From assembly GCF_900156535.1 (NCBI RefSeq), contig NZ_FTNV01000001.1, forward strand, positions 1,860,001 through 1,924,000: a stretch of DNA of 64,000 bases, written 5' to 3'. The position numbers and the translations under genes were made by a program. This DNA is from Roseovarius nanhaiticus (GTDB lineage Bacteria; Pseudomonadota; Alphaproteobacteria; Rhodobacterales; Rhodobacteraceae). Shown piece by piece: positions 8,254 to 16,670 of this stretch (positions are counted from its first letter, which is position 1; the number at the start of each line of letters is the position of its first letter). A model generated the notes under the pieces. It made no database searches and had not been told where the DNA came from. It saw nothing but the letters and a program-made list of their open reading frames with translations.

Positions 8254-9197
8254 CAACGCTCTCCCTTGTTGAACGGCACCATGAGCGCGGCTGGCACCTC
8301 GGCGCGGCGCGACATGACGACGAGGGCGAGGATGGACAGGAAATAGGGCATCATAAGGAAGACCTGATAGGGGACGTTCGCCCCGAGTGGCGTCTGTTGC
8401 AGGCGGATCTGGGCCGCGTCAAAGGCGGCAAAGAGGATCGCGCCGAGGAGCGCCTTGCCCGGCTTCCACGCGCCGAAGACGACGAGGGCGATGCAGATCC
8501 AGCCGCGCCCGTTCACCATCTCGAAGAAAAAGCTGTTGAAGGCCGACATGGTCAGGAACGCGCCGCCGATGGCCATGAGGCCGCTGCCGATCATCACGGC
8601 GCCCATGCGGATCGCGGTGACGGATAGTCCTTGGGCGGCTACCGCCTGCGGGTTTTCGCCAGCCGCGCGGACCGCAAGGCCCAGAGGCGTGCGGTAGAGC
8701 GTGATCGACACGATCAGCACCATGGCAAAGGCCAGATAGGTGAGTGGGGTTTGCGCAAAGAGGGCGGGTCCGATCAGCGGTATCTCCGAAAGGATCGGGA
8801 TTTCGAGCGGCTGGAACGCCACGATTTTGGGCGGGGATGTCACCTCGGGCAGGGCGAGGCGGTAGGCGTAATAGGTGCTGGAGGTGGCGAGGAGCGTGAC
8901 ACCGAGGCCGACGACGTGCTGCGAGAGACCGAAGGGCACCGTGAGGATCGAATGAACAAGGCCGAAGCCCATGCCGACGATGAAGGCGACCATGACGCCG
9001 GGCCAGAGGCCGAGACCGGAATAGACCGCCATCCAGCCTGCGAAGGCGCCCGCAACCATGATCCCCTCGATCCCGAGGTTCAGAACGCCCGCGCGCTCGC
9101 AGATCAGCTCGCCCAGCGTGGCGAAGATCAGCGGCGATGCGATGCGGATCGCGGCGGTCCAGAAGCTGGCGGTGAGGAGAATTTCGAGGATGTCCAT
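8253..9197 (-). CDS. BMP-family ABC transporter, inner-membrane permease 2
   Basis: A 314-residue polytopic membrane protein of the type paired with BMP-family binding proteins (nucleoside/nucleobase uptake; RbsC-like fold). Features include an N-terminal segment SPLIFATLGELICERAGVLN, with the LGELICERAGVLNLGIEG block typical of this subfamily, and many hydrophobic helices. GAGGGAG lies before the ATG. It is four bases downstream of the first permease gene and overlaps codA. Together with the neighbouring permease it should form the heterodimeric channel. Confidence 0.9.
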   Translation of the reverse strand: MDILEILLTASFWTAAIRIASPLIFATLGELICERAGVLNLGIEGIMVAGAFAGWMAVYSGLGLWPGVMVAFIVGMGFGLVHSILTVPFGLSQHVVGLGVTLLATSSTYYAYRLALPEVTSPPKIVAFQPLEIPILSEIPLIGPALFAQTPLTYLAFAMVLIVSITLYRTPLGLAVRAAGENPQAVAAQGLSVTAIRMGAVMIGSGLMAIGGAFLTMSAFNSFFFEMVNGRGWICIALVVFGAWKPGKALLGAILFAAFDAAQIRLQQTPLGANVPYQVFLMMPYFLSILALVVMSRRAEVPAALMVPFNKGER

Positions 9198-9201
9198 TGG
9201 A

Positions 9202-10251
9202 TTACTCCCTCACCACGCGGAACCGGGTCAGAAGGATCGCGACCACCATCAGCAGGAGCGCGGTGGCCAGCATGATGTCCGCAAGATAGGTCGGAACACC
9301 CACGGCGCGACTCATGCTGTCCGCGCCCACGAAGATGCCCGCCACGAAGAGCGCGGCAGCAACGACGCCCAGCGGATTGAGCAGCGCCAGCATCGCCACG
9401 ATGATGCCCGTGTAGCCAAAGCCGGGGCTGAGATCGAGCGTCAGGTTGCCCTTGAGCCCCGCAACCTCGGAATAGCCCGCCAGCGCGGCCAGACCGCCCG
9501 AGAGGAGCGCGGTCTTGATCAGGACGCGGCCCACCGGGATGCCCGCGAATTCCGCCGCCTCGCGGTTGAGGCCCACGGCGCGCATTTCGTAGCCCAGCGT
9601 CGTGCGCGCGCCGATGATCCAAGTGATCACGGCAGCGATCAGGGCAAGGCCGAAACCCCAGTGAAGGCGCAGGCCCTCGGCCATACGGGGCAGGCGCGCC
9701 TCGTCTATCAGGCGCGGCGATTTGGGCCAGCCCATGCCCATCGGATCCTTCAGCGGGCCTTCCAGCAGCATCGAGATGAAGAGCAGGAAGATGAAGTTGA
9801 TAAGAAGGGTGGTGACCACCTCGTCAACGCCAAGGCGCACTTTGAGGAGCGCGGGGATCAGAAGCAGGATGGCACCCGCAACCATGGCGAGGATCGCCAT
9901 GGTGGGCAGAAGCAGGGCGCTTGGCCATTGCAGGAGGCCAGTGCCAAGGACAGCGACCACCAGCGCGCCGGCATAAAGCTGCGCCTCGGCGCCGATATTC
10001 CACAGCCGCGCGCGAAAGGCGACGGCAACGGCGAGGCCGGTAAAGATGAGGGGCGTCGCACGGTTCAGGGTTTCGAGCAGGGCGAATTTGCTGCCGAAGG
10101 CGCCCTTGATGATGAGGCCCAGTACCGAAAACGGGTTGGCCCCTGCGATCATGGCGAGGAAGGACGCGATGGCGATGGTGGCGAGGATGGCCAGCGCGGG
10201 CGGCACCATGGTGCGGGCCAGTGACGGGTTGGCGACGGGTTCAAGACGCAT
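9202..10251 (-). CDS. BMP-family ABC transporter, inner-membrane permease 1
   Basis: This is the partner permease of the BMP-type importer, with about nine to ten hydrophobic segments. The family block GYEMRAVGLNREAAEFAGI, a cytoplasmic coupling region, is clear. Translation probably starts at MRLEPVANPS (10251): GGAG lies about seven bases upstream and homologues commonly begin this way. A start six codons earlier is possible. Either choice overlaps the end of the ATPase gene, consistent with translational coupling in the operon. Confidence 0.9.
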   Translation of the reverse strand: MRLEPVANPSLARTMVPPALAILATIAIASFLAMIAGANPFSVLGLIIKGAFGSKFALLETLNRATPLIFTGLAVAVAFRARLWNIGAEAQLYAGALVVAVLGTGLLQWPSALLLPTMAILAMVAGAILLLIPALLKVRLGVDEVVTTLLINFIFLLFISMLLEGPLKDPMGMGWPKSPRLIDEARLPRMAEGLRLHWGFGLALIAAVITWIIGARTTLGYEMRAVGLNREAAEFAGIPVGRVLIKTALLSGGLAALAGYSEVAGLKGNLTLDLSPGFGYTGIIVAMLALLNPLGVVAAALFVAGIFVGADSMSRAVGVPTYLADIMLATALLLMVVAILLTRFRVVRE

Positions 10252-11797
10252 GAGCAGGCTCCGGGGCATGATCGGCGAATCCGTGGCCTGCCATCCACAC
10301 GCCCAGCTCGGCGGGGGTCATGCTGCCCCGCGCGAAAGGCGGCGACAGGCGGCCCTCGGATATCACATGAATGACGTCCGACAAGGCCATGATTTCATCC
10401 AGATCTTCGGAGATAAGAAGGACGGCCGCGCCGCGATCGCGCGCCGCCAGAAGTTGCGAATGCACATAGTTTACCGCCCCGATGTCGAGGCCGCGCACCG
10501 GCTGATTGGCCAGTATGATCTGGGGACTGCCTTCCATGACGCGCCCCAGGATCAGCTTTTGCATATTGCCGCCCGACAGCAGGCGAATGCGCGTGCCGGG
10601 GCCGGGGCAGCGGACGTCGTAGCCCTTGATGATGCCTTCGGCAAACTCGCGCGCGCGGCGCCAGTTCAGCCAGCCATGACGGCTGAAGGGCGCGTCGCGG
10701 TAGGTCTCCAGAATGGCGTTCTCGGTCAGGTCAAAATCGGCGATCGTGCCGGTCTTGTGCCGGTCCTCGGGGATGCGGGCGATGCCGTTATGGACGGCCT
10801 CGCGCGGGGTCCATGCGGCGACCTCGGCCCCGTTCAGCGCCAGAGTGCCCGATGCGGGGCGAATGACGCCGCCGACCAACGCCGCAAGGGCGGCTTGCCC
10901 ATTGCCCGAGACGCCCGCGAGGCCGGTGATCTGACCCGCATGCAGCGTGAAATCGAGCGATTTGAGGCCCGGCGCTGCGCCCTTGTCCGGGGTCGAGACG
11001 CCGCGCAGCGACAGAAGCGGCGCGCCGGGCGTGCCGGGATCCGCCTTGGGCGCGCTGACGGCGCCGCCAACCATGCGCGCGGCCAGATCGTGCCGGTCCG
11101 TGCCCGAGGTCGGCCCGGTATGTACCACCTTGCCATGGCGCAGGATCACGACGCGATCCGAAATGGCCATGACCTCGTGCAGCTTGTGCGAGATGAAAAT
11201 GATCGACAGCCCCAGCGCGACGGCCTTGCGCAGCGTCTCGAACAGATCGTTCGTCTCCTGCGGGGTCAGAACCGCCGTCGGCTCGTCCAGGATGAGGATG
11301 CGCGCGTCGCGGTAGAGCGCCTTGAGGATCTCGACCCGCTGCCGCTCGCCTACGGTGAGCGTGCCGACGCGGGCGTCCGGATCGACGCTCAGCTTGAAAT
11401 CCTGGCTGAGTTGCCGGATCCGCGCGCGCGCCGCACCGGCATCGCGGCCCAGCGACCAGAGCGAGCGGGTGCCGAGGGTCACATTCTCCAGCACGGTCAT
11501 GTTCTCGGCCAGCGTGAAATGTTGATGCACCATGCCCACGCCCGCATCCAGCGCCGCGCGCGGATTGCCGGGGGGGAGCGCTTTGCCCATGACCTCCACC
11601 GTTCCGTTATCGGCGGTGTATTGACCGAACAGGATGTTCATCAGCGTGGTCTTGCCCGCGCCGTTCTCGCCCAGAAGGGCAATGACCTCACCCTTGTGCA
11701 GGGTAAGGCTCACAGCATCGTTGGCGGTGAAATTGCCGAACGTCTTGGTGATCTTGTCGAGGCGCAGAACAATCTGCGCCTCTGCTTTATTGGGCAT
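10241..11797 (-). CDS. BMP-family ABC transporter, tandem ATP-binding protein
   Basis: This 518-residue ATPase has two fused ABC domains, as in sugar/nucleoside importers of the RbsA type. Domain 1 has Walker A GENGAGKTT, signature LTVGERQRVEILKAL and Walker B ILILDEPTAVL. Domain 2 has a degenerate Walker A (GVSGNGQAAL), signature LLSGGNMQKLILG and ILANQPVRGLD. Degeneracy of the second site is normal in this family, so only one site is expected to hydrolyse ATP efficiently. It follows the binding-protein gene with the start codon directly abutting that gene's stop. Confidence 0.94.
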   Translation of the reverse strand: MPNKAEAQIVLRLDKITKTFGNFTANDAVSLTLHKGEVIALLGENGAGKTTLMNILFGQYTADNGTVEVMGKALPPGNPRAALDAGVGMVHQHFTLAENMTVLENVTLGTRSLWSLGRDAGAARARIRQLSQDFKLSVDPDARVGTLTVGERQRVEILKALYRDARILILDEPTAVLTPQETNDLFETLRKAVALGLSIIFISHKLHEVMAISDRVVILRHGKVVHTGPTSGTDRHDLAARMVGGAVSAPKADPGTPGAPLLSLRGVSTPDKGAAPGLKSLDFTLHAGQITGLAGVSGNGQAALAALVGGVIRPASGTLALNGAEVAAWTPREAVHNGIARIPEDRHKTGTIADFDLTENAILETYRDAPFSRHGWLNWRRAREFAEGIIKGYDVRCPGPGTRIRLLSGGNMQKLILGRVMEGSPQIILANQPVRGLDIGAVNYVHSQLLAARDRGAAVLLISEDLDEIMALSDVIHVISEGRLSPPFARGSMTPAELGVWMAGHGFADHAPEPAHAS

Positions 11798-12829
11798 TTA
11801 GTTGGACTTCGGCTCTTCGTCGTTGATTTCGGTGACATAGTCGCCCGACATGATCTCGGCCTTGCGCTGCTCGACCAGATCCATCGCCTCTTGCGGAACC
11901 TTGCCCGCGAAAGTGCCCAGCGGAGCCAGCTCGGCGCCGCCTTCTTTCATGATGGAAAAACGGCCGTAATCGTCGGCCTCGAATGTACCGGCCTTGACCT
12001 GCTCGATCGCCATGTTCAGCGTCGGCTCGAAATTCCAGATGGCGGAGGCAACAACCGTGTCGGGATAGTCGGCCTGCGTGTCGATCACGTTGCCGATGGC
12101 CAGAACGCCCTTTTCCTGTGCTGCATCGCTCACGCCGAACCGCTCGGCATAAAGCATGTCTGCGCCGTTCTCGATCATGGCGTAGGCGGTTTCCTTGGCG
12201 GCGGGCGGATCGAACCACGAGCCGATGAAGCTGACCTGGAAGGAGGCATCGGGATTCGTTTCGCGCACGCCGGCCATGAAGGCGTGCATCAGGCGGTTCA
12301 CCTCGGGGATGGGAAAGCCGCCGATCAGGCCGATATTGCCGCTCTCGCTCATGGAGCCGGCAATAATTCCGGTCAGGTACGAGGCGTCCTGAATGTAATT
12401 GTCGAAGACCGCGAAGTTGGGCAGCGCGGGATCGGGCTTGAAGCTGGAGCCGAGAAGGAAAGCGATGTCGGGATACTCGGCGGCAACCTCGCGCGCCTCC
12501 TGCTCGACGGCGAAGGCCTCGCCGATGATCATCTGCGTGCCATCCTCGGCATATTCGCGCATGACGCGGGCATAGTCCGTGTTGCTGACATTTTCCGAGA
12601 AGGTGTAGGTGATATCGCCGCGCTCTTCGGCGGCGACGGCAGCCTTGTGAATGCGGCTGACCCACTGCTGCTCGACGGGGACGGTGTAGATCGCGGCGAC
12701 CTTGATCGGCTCTTGCGCCATCAAGGGACGCGCGCCGGTCAAGAGGCCCGCTGTCAGCGCAGCAGCGGCGGCAGTGGCGAGAAAGCGGCGGCGCGTGAAG
12801 TGGCGCAGCGGTGTTGGAGCCTTGGTCAT
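11798..12829 (-). CDS. BMP-family ABC transporter substrate-binding protein
   Basis: A 343-residue periplasmic binding protein of the basic membrane protein (BMP/Med) family, whose known members bind nucleosides or purines. The N-terminus FTRRRFLATAAAAALTAG looks like a Tat signal, and no lipobox cysteine follows. Family stretches include IGLIGGFPIPEVNRLMHAF and TYTFSENVSNTDYARVM. GGGGGAT lies upstream of the ATG. It is the first gene of a five-gene operon (binding protein, ATPase, two permeases, CodA-like deaminase). The operon partner suggests the ligand is cytosine or a related base or nucleoside. Confidence 0.92.
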   Translation of the reverse strand: MTKAPTPLRHFTRRRFLATAAAAALTAGLLTGARPLMAQEPIKVAAIYTVPVEQQWVSRIHKAAVAAEERGDITYTFSENVSNTDYARVMREYAEDGTQMIIGEAFAVEQEAREVAAEYPDIAFLLGSSFKPDPALPNFAVFDNYIQDASYLTGIIAGSMSESGNIGLIGGFPIPEVNRLMHAFMAGVRETNPDASFQVSFIGSWFDPPAAKETAYAMIENGADMLYAERFGVSDAAQEKGVLAIGNVIDTQADYPDTVVASAIWNFEPTLNMAIEQVKAGTFEADDYGRFSIMKEGGAELAPLGTFAGKVPQEAMDLVEQRKAEIMSGDYVTEINDEEPKSN

Positions 12830-12946
12830 GTAGTCTATCCCCCTGAGGATTATCGTTTGCAGTCGCAGCGTAAAATCAAACGCCGGTGAAGGCCAGTATT
12901 TTGAGTGCCGCCCGCCTGCATTTCACTCAGGGGCAGGCATCGCGAT

Positions 12947-13270
12947 CTAGTCCGATGCGCAAGTGAAGGGAACAAAGGTGCTGGCCATACCTTCGTTCAT
13001 GGTCATCACCGTCAAGAGATTGAGCAAATCCACCTCGGACCGGCCCTTTGCACAAAAATCGGGCAGGGTCCGGCAGTCGCCTGCTATGAAGGCCTCATTC
13101 GCCTCAAGGAAGGCCGGGCGCAGCCCGTCCGTGCCCTGAGCCGCCAGCGCATCGGCAAAGGCCCAGGCATAGAGCGCGCATTTCCGTGCGGTCCAATCGG
13201 GCTCGCTGGAACAGGCTTGCAAAGGCGGCAAAAGAGCGGTCAGGATGAGGGCGGTCATGCGGCACAACAT
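12947..13270 (-). CDS. small hypothetical lipoprotein
   Basis: The product is about 107 residues with a short hydrophobic leader ending in PPLQACSS, a good lipobox, so it is probably anchored in a membrane facing the periplasm. Several further cysteines (KCALYAW, GDCRTLPDFC, FTCASD) could form disulfides. The start is uncertain because none of the candidate ATGs has a clear ribosome-binding site. I chose MLCRMTALIL because it gives a charged n-region before the hydrophobic core. It lies alone between the BMP operon and the betaine operon. I do not recognise the family. Confidence 0.65.
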   Translation of the reverse strand: MLCRMTALILTALLPPLQACSSEPDWTARKCALYAWAFADALAAQGTDGLRPAFLEANEAFIAGDCRTLPDFCAKGRSEVDLLNLLTVMTMNEGMASTFVPFTCASD

Positions 13271-13341
13271 GGCGAGAAATCCGTCAGTACTTTTAGGCAT
13301 CCTGCACGCGCCGCGCCGCGCGCACAATCCGCCGGCCCCTC

Positions 13342-15780
13342 TTAGACCTTCACATTCTCCATCTTGGGATCAACGAGGGGCGTCAGGTGCACTTTGGCGG
13401 GCACACGCACGCCCGCGACCTCCAACTCGTAACTGCCCGCCAACACATCCTTATGCGTGATTACGCTATCCGAGCGGACATAGCCCATGCCGATTGGCGC
13501 GCCGATGGTATGCCCGTAGCCCGCCGAGCTGAGCCAGCCGCAGCGCTTGCCGTCGTTGAGGATCGTCTCGCGCCCCGACAGGATCACATCGGGCGCGGCG
13601 GTAAACGTCGCCATGATCTTGCGCACGCCGTTCTCCTTTTGCGCCGCGCAAGCCTCGCGCCCCCGGAAATCGACATTGGTCTTCAGCTTGACTGCCCAGC
13701 CCAGCCCCGCCTCGAACGGGGTGTGGTCGGGGCCGATATCTGACGCCCAGGCGCGATATCCCTTCTCCAGACGCAATGTCTCGATTGCGCGGTAGCCCGC
13801 GTTTCGCAGGCCATGCGGGGCCCCCGCCTCGACAAGCTTTGCATGCACGGCTGTGGCGTATTCGGTCGGGATATGCAGCTCCCAGCCCAGCTCGCCCACA
13901 TAGGTCACGCGCAGGGCGCGCACCGGCGCGCCAGCGATCCCGATGGTCTGTCCGGTGCCGAAGGGAAAGGCGGCGTTCGACACATCTGCATGCGTGACCG
14001 CCTGCAGGATATCGCGCGCCTTCGGCCCCATCAGCGACAGGACCGCATAGGATGAGGTGACATCGACCAGCTGCGCGTTCATCCCTTCGGGAATGGTGCG
14101 CGCAATATGGTCGAAATCATGGGTGGCATATCCGGTGCCGGTGACGATGTAGAATTCATCCTGCGCCGCGCGCAGGCAGGTCAGATCGCATTCAATACCG
14201 CCGTGATCGTTCAGCATCTGGGTATAGGTCAGCTTGCCCACCGGCCCGCGCACGTCATTGGCCGCGATCCATCCCAGTGCCGCCTCGGCATCCGGGCCTT
14301 TCAGCACGAACTTGGCAAAGGAGGTCTGGTCGATCAGCACTGCCGCCTCGCGCGCCGCCCTGTGCTCGCGCGCGACGGCATCGTGCCAGTTGGGCACGCC
14401 GAAGGTGTAGATGTCGCGCGCCTCCTCGCCCGGTTCCGCGAACCAGTTGGGACGCTCCCAGCCCAGCTTTTCGCCAAAGACCGCGCCTTGGGATTTCAGC
14501 ACATCGTAGAGCGGGGATTTGCGGCAGGGCCGGGCGCTTGTCTGCTCCTCGCTGGGCCAAGCCATCGTGTAATGCTTGCCGTAGGCCTCGTAGGTGCGGG
14601 CGCGGATCCAGTCATCGTCGAAATGCGGCCTGCCAAAGCGGCGAATATCGACCGCCCAGAGATCATAGGGCGGCTGCCCCTTGGCCACCCACTCGGCCAG
14701 CGCCATGCCCGCGCCGCCGCCCGCCGCGATGCCGTAGGCGTTGAAGCCCGCGCCGACAAAGAAATTGCGCAGCTCGGGCGCCTCGCCGAGGATGAAATTG
14801 CCATCGGGGGTGAAGCTTTCGGGTCCGTTGGTCAACGTCTTGATGCCGGCGGTTTCCAGTGCAGGGACGCGGCCCAGCGACAGCTCCATAAGCTGCTCGA
14901 AATGGTCGAAATTGCTGTCCAGCAGGGTGTAGTGGAAATCCTTGGGAATGCCGTTCCTGGCCCAGAGGATCGGGTTCGCCTCGTAGCCGCCCATGACGAG
15001 GCCGCCGACCTCCTCCTTGTAATAGGTCAGCCGGTCCGGATCGCGCAGCGTGGGCATGTCGGCGGTGACGCCGTCGATGGGCTCGGTCACCATGTATTGA
15101 TGTTCGACCGGAACGAGCGGGACATTGACCCCGACTGTTTTGGCGAAGGCCCGCGTCCACTGACCGCAGCAGGCGATGATGATGGGCGTGTCGATGCGGC
15201 CCTTTTCCGTCTCGACGCCCTTGATGACGCCATCCTCGACGATGACCTCGGTCACTTTCGTGTCCTCGAAGATGCGCGCGCCTTTCTGCCGTGCGCCCTT
15301 GGCCAGTGACAGCGTGATGTCCGAGGGGTTCGCTTGCCCGTCCGTGGGCAGATAGGCAGCCCCGATCACGTCATCGACCTGCATCAGCGGCCAGAGTTTC
15401 TGTGCCTCGGACGGCGTCAGTAGCTCCATCTCGAGGCCAAAGCTGTGCGCGGTGGTCGCCTGCCGTTTGACTTCCGTCCAGCGCTCCTCGTTGCACGCAA
15501 GGCGCAGGCCGCCATTCATCTTCCAGCCGGTCGCCTGGCCCGTCTCGGCCTCGAGCCGTTTGTAGAGATCGACCGAATAGCCCAGAAGCTGCGTGATATT
15601 GGCGTTCGAGCGCAGCTGGCCGACAAGACCCGCCGCGTGAAACGTGGTGCCCGAGGTCAGCTTCTTGCGCTCGAGCAGCACCACGTCCCAGCCCAGATCG
15701 GCCAGGTGATAGGCGGTCGAGCAGCCTATGATCCCGCCGCCGACGATGACCGCACGGGCCTCTTTGGGAAAATCGCTCAT
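13342..15780 (-). CDS. FAD-dependent dehydrogenase with GcvT domain (dimethylglycine dehydrogenase-like)
   Basis: This 812-residue enzyme oxidatively demethylates an N-methyl amine and passes the methyl group to tetrahydrofolate. The N-terminal DAO-type FAD domain has VIVGGGIIGCSTAYHL and the GTTFHAAG motif, whose His48 corresponds to the covalent FAD-linking His of dimethylglycine dehydrogenase. The C-terminal half is a GcvT/aminomethyltransferase fold (for example LIDQTSFAKFVLKGPDA, YVGELGWELHIP, RLEKGYRAW). The start at MSDFPKEARA overlaps the kinase gene stop by ATGA. It closes the betaine-type transporter operon. Dimethylglycine or sarcosine are the likely substrates; the exact one is not readable. 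Confidence 0.88.
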   Translation of the reverse strand: MSDFPKEARAVIVGGGIIGCSTAYHLADLGWDVVLLERKKLTSGTTFHAAGLVGQLRSNANITQLLGYSVDLYKRLEAETGQATGWKMNGGLRLACNEERWTEVKRQATTAHSFGLEMELLTPSEAQKLWPLMQVDDVIGAAYLPTDGQANPSDITLSLAKGARQKGARIFEDTKVTEVIVEDGVIKGVETEKGRIDTPIIIACCGQWTRAFAKTVGVNVPLVPVEHQYMVTEPIDGVTADMPTLRDPDRLTYYKEEVGGLVMGGYEANPILWARNGIPKDFHYTLLDSNFDHFEQLMELSLGRVPALETAGIKTLTNGPESFTPDGNFILGEAPELRNFFVGAGFNAYGIAAGGGAGMALAEWVAKGQPPYDLWAVDIRRFGRPHFDDDWIRARTYEAYGKHYTMAWPSEEQTSARPCRKSPLYDVLKSQGAVFGEKLGWERPNWFAEPGEEARDIYTFGVPNWHDAVAREHRAAREAAVLIDQTSFAKFVLKGPDAEAALGWIAANDVRGPVGKLTYTQMLNDHGGIECDLTCLRAAQDEFYIVTGTGYATHDFDHIARTIPEGMNAQLVDVTSSYAVLSLMGPKARDILQAVTHADVSNAAFPFGTGQTIGIAGAPVRALRVTYVGELGWELHIPTEYATAVHAKLVEAGAPHGLRNAGYRAIETLRLEKGYRAWASDIGPDHTPFEAGLGWAVKLKTNVDFRGREACAAQKENGVRKIMATFTAAPDVILSGRETILNDGKRCGWLSSAGYGHTIGAPIGMGYVRSDSVITHKDVLAGSYELEVAGVRVPAKVHLTPLVDPKMENVKV

Positions 15781-16670
15781 GTCAGATGTCCTTGGGCTTT
15801 GAGGGCGGCCAGCGCCTCGAGGTAGCGGCCGAGATTCTTGTCGGTATAATCGGCATAGTCGAAGTCGATCTGCGAGGTCTGCTCGCTGACCATCGACCAC
15901 ATCGTCTCGCGCAGGAGCGACGCGCATTTCATCGCCTCGTAGCTGCGCCAGAGCTCCGGGCCGGGCAATGCGCCATAGTATCGCGCCAGCATCGCCTTTT
16001 CTGCCTCGCGCGGCAGGGCGGCATTGCTGGCAAGGCCGCCGAGATCGAAAAGGGGCGAGTTCCAGCCGCCATATTCCCAGTCGATCAGCCACATGCGGCT
16101 GTCCGCCCTCAGAATGTTGGCGGGCAAGAGGTCATTATGACCCAGCACCATCTGGACAGGGCCAACAGCGCGTTCCAGCGCCTCCGCCTCGTCCAGAAGC
16201 CCGCTCAGCTTCGGGATATGGCGCGAGCCTTTTGCCCGCAGATCATGCGCGTAGCTGCGCAGGATGTGGAACACCCAGAAGGCAAGTGTCGGCCCATGCG
16301 CGTGCTTCGGCAGATCGCGGTGCAGCGTTGCCACGAGGTCCGTCGCCTGCATCAGCGACCCTTCGTCGTGCAGATCCTCCTCGGTCAGCGCGGTGCTGGG
16401 GATGTAGTCGATCACCAGCGCGCCCTCCTGATGGTGGCGCACGGGAGGCGAGAGGCCCGCATCTGCGGCGGCATGGCTCAGCGCCAGTTCGTGCCAGCGC
16501 AGGATGCCATGCTCGGGGATATCCTGCCCAAGCCGCACCACGTAATCCCGTCCCGCATCGGTGACCCGAATGTTGTGATTGGTGATCCCGCCCTCCAGCG
16601 GTGCAGCCGCCGTGACATCGCTCCAGCAGGGCAGGGCGCGCGCGGCGGCGATGGCGTCATCCGGTGTCAT
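15777..16670 (-). CDS. choline kinase-like phosphotransferase (APH fold)
   Basis: This 297-residue small-molecule kinase has the aminoglycoside-phosphotransferase/choline-kinase fold. Visible marks are GGITNHNIRV (nucleotide loop), DYVVRLGQDI with the ATP-contacting region, the Brenner-type catalytic motif GHNDLLPANIL (H178, D180, N185), and the metal-binding WLIDWEYGGWN (D197). That last motif is more like choline/ethanolamine kinases than antibiotic-resistance enzymes. It overlaps both neighbours by ATGA, so it is tightly coupled to the permease and the dehydrogenase. Phosphorylation of choline or another amino alcohol taken up by the transporter is the simplest idea, but unproven. Confidence 0.85.
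   Translation of the reverse strand: MTPDDAIAAARALPCWSDVTAAAPLEGGITNHNIRVTDAGRDYVVRLGQDIPEHGILRWHELALSHAAADAGLSPPVRHHQEGALVIDYIPSTALTEEDLHDEGSLMQATDLVATLHRDLPKHAHGPTLAFWVFHILRSYAHDLRAKGSRHIPKLSGLLDEAEALERAVGPVQMVLGHNDLLPANILRADSRMWLIDWEYGGWNSPLFDLGGLASNAALPREAEKAMLARYYGALPGPELWRSYEAMKCASLLRETMWSMVSEQTSQIDFDYADYTDKNLGRYLEALAALKAQGHLT

Noticed and set aside
10046-12889. 947-residue plus-strand frame across the BMP transporter genes
   Set aside because: It is antisense to three well-supported genes, with composition typical of GC-rich shadow frames.
15777-16670. Aminoglycoside resistance gene
   Set aside because: The fold is shared, but the motif IDWEYGGWN and the operon with a betaine-type transporter fit an amino-alcohol kinase better.
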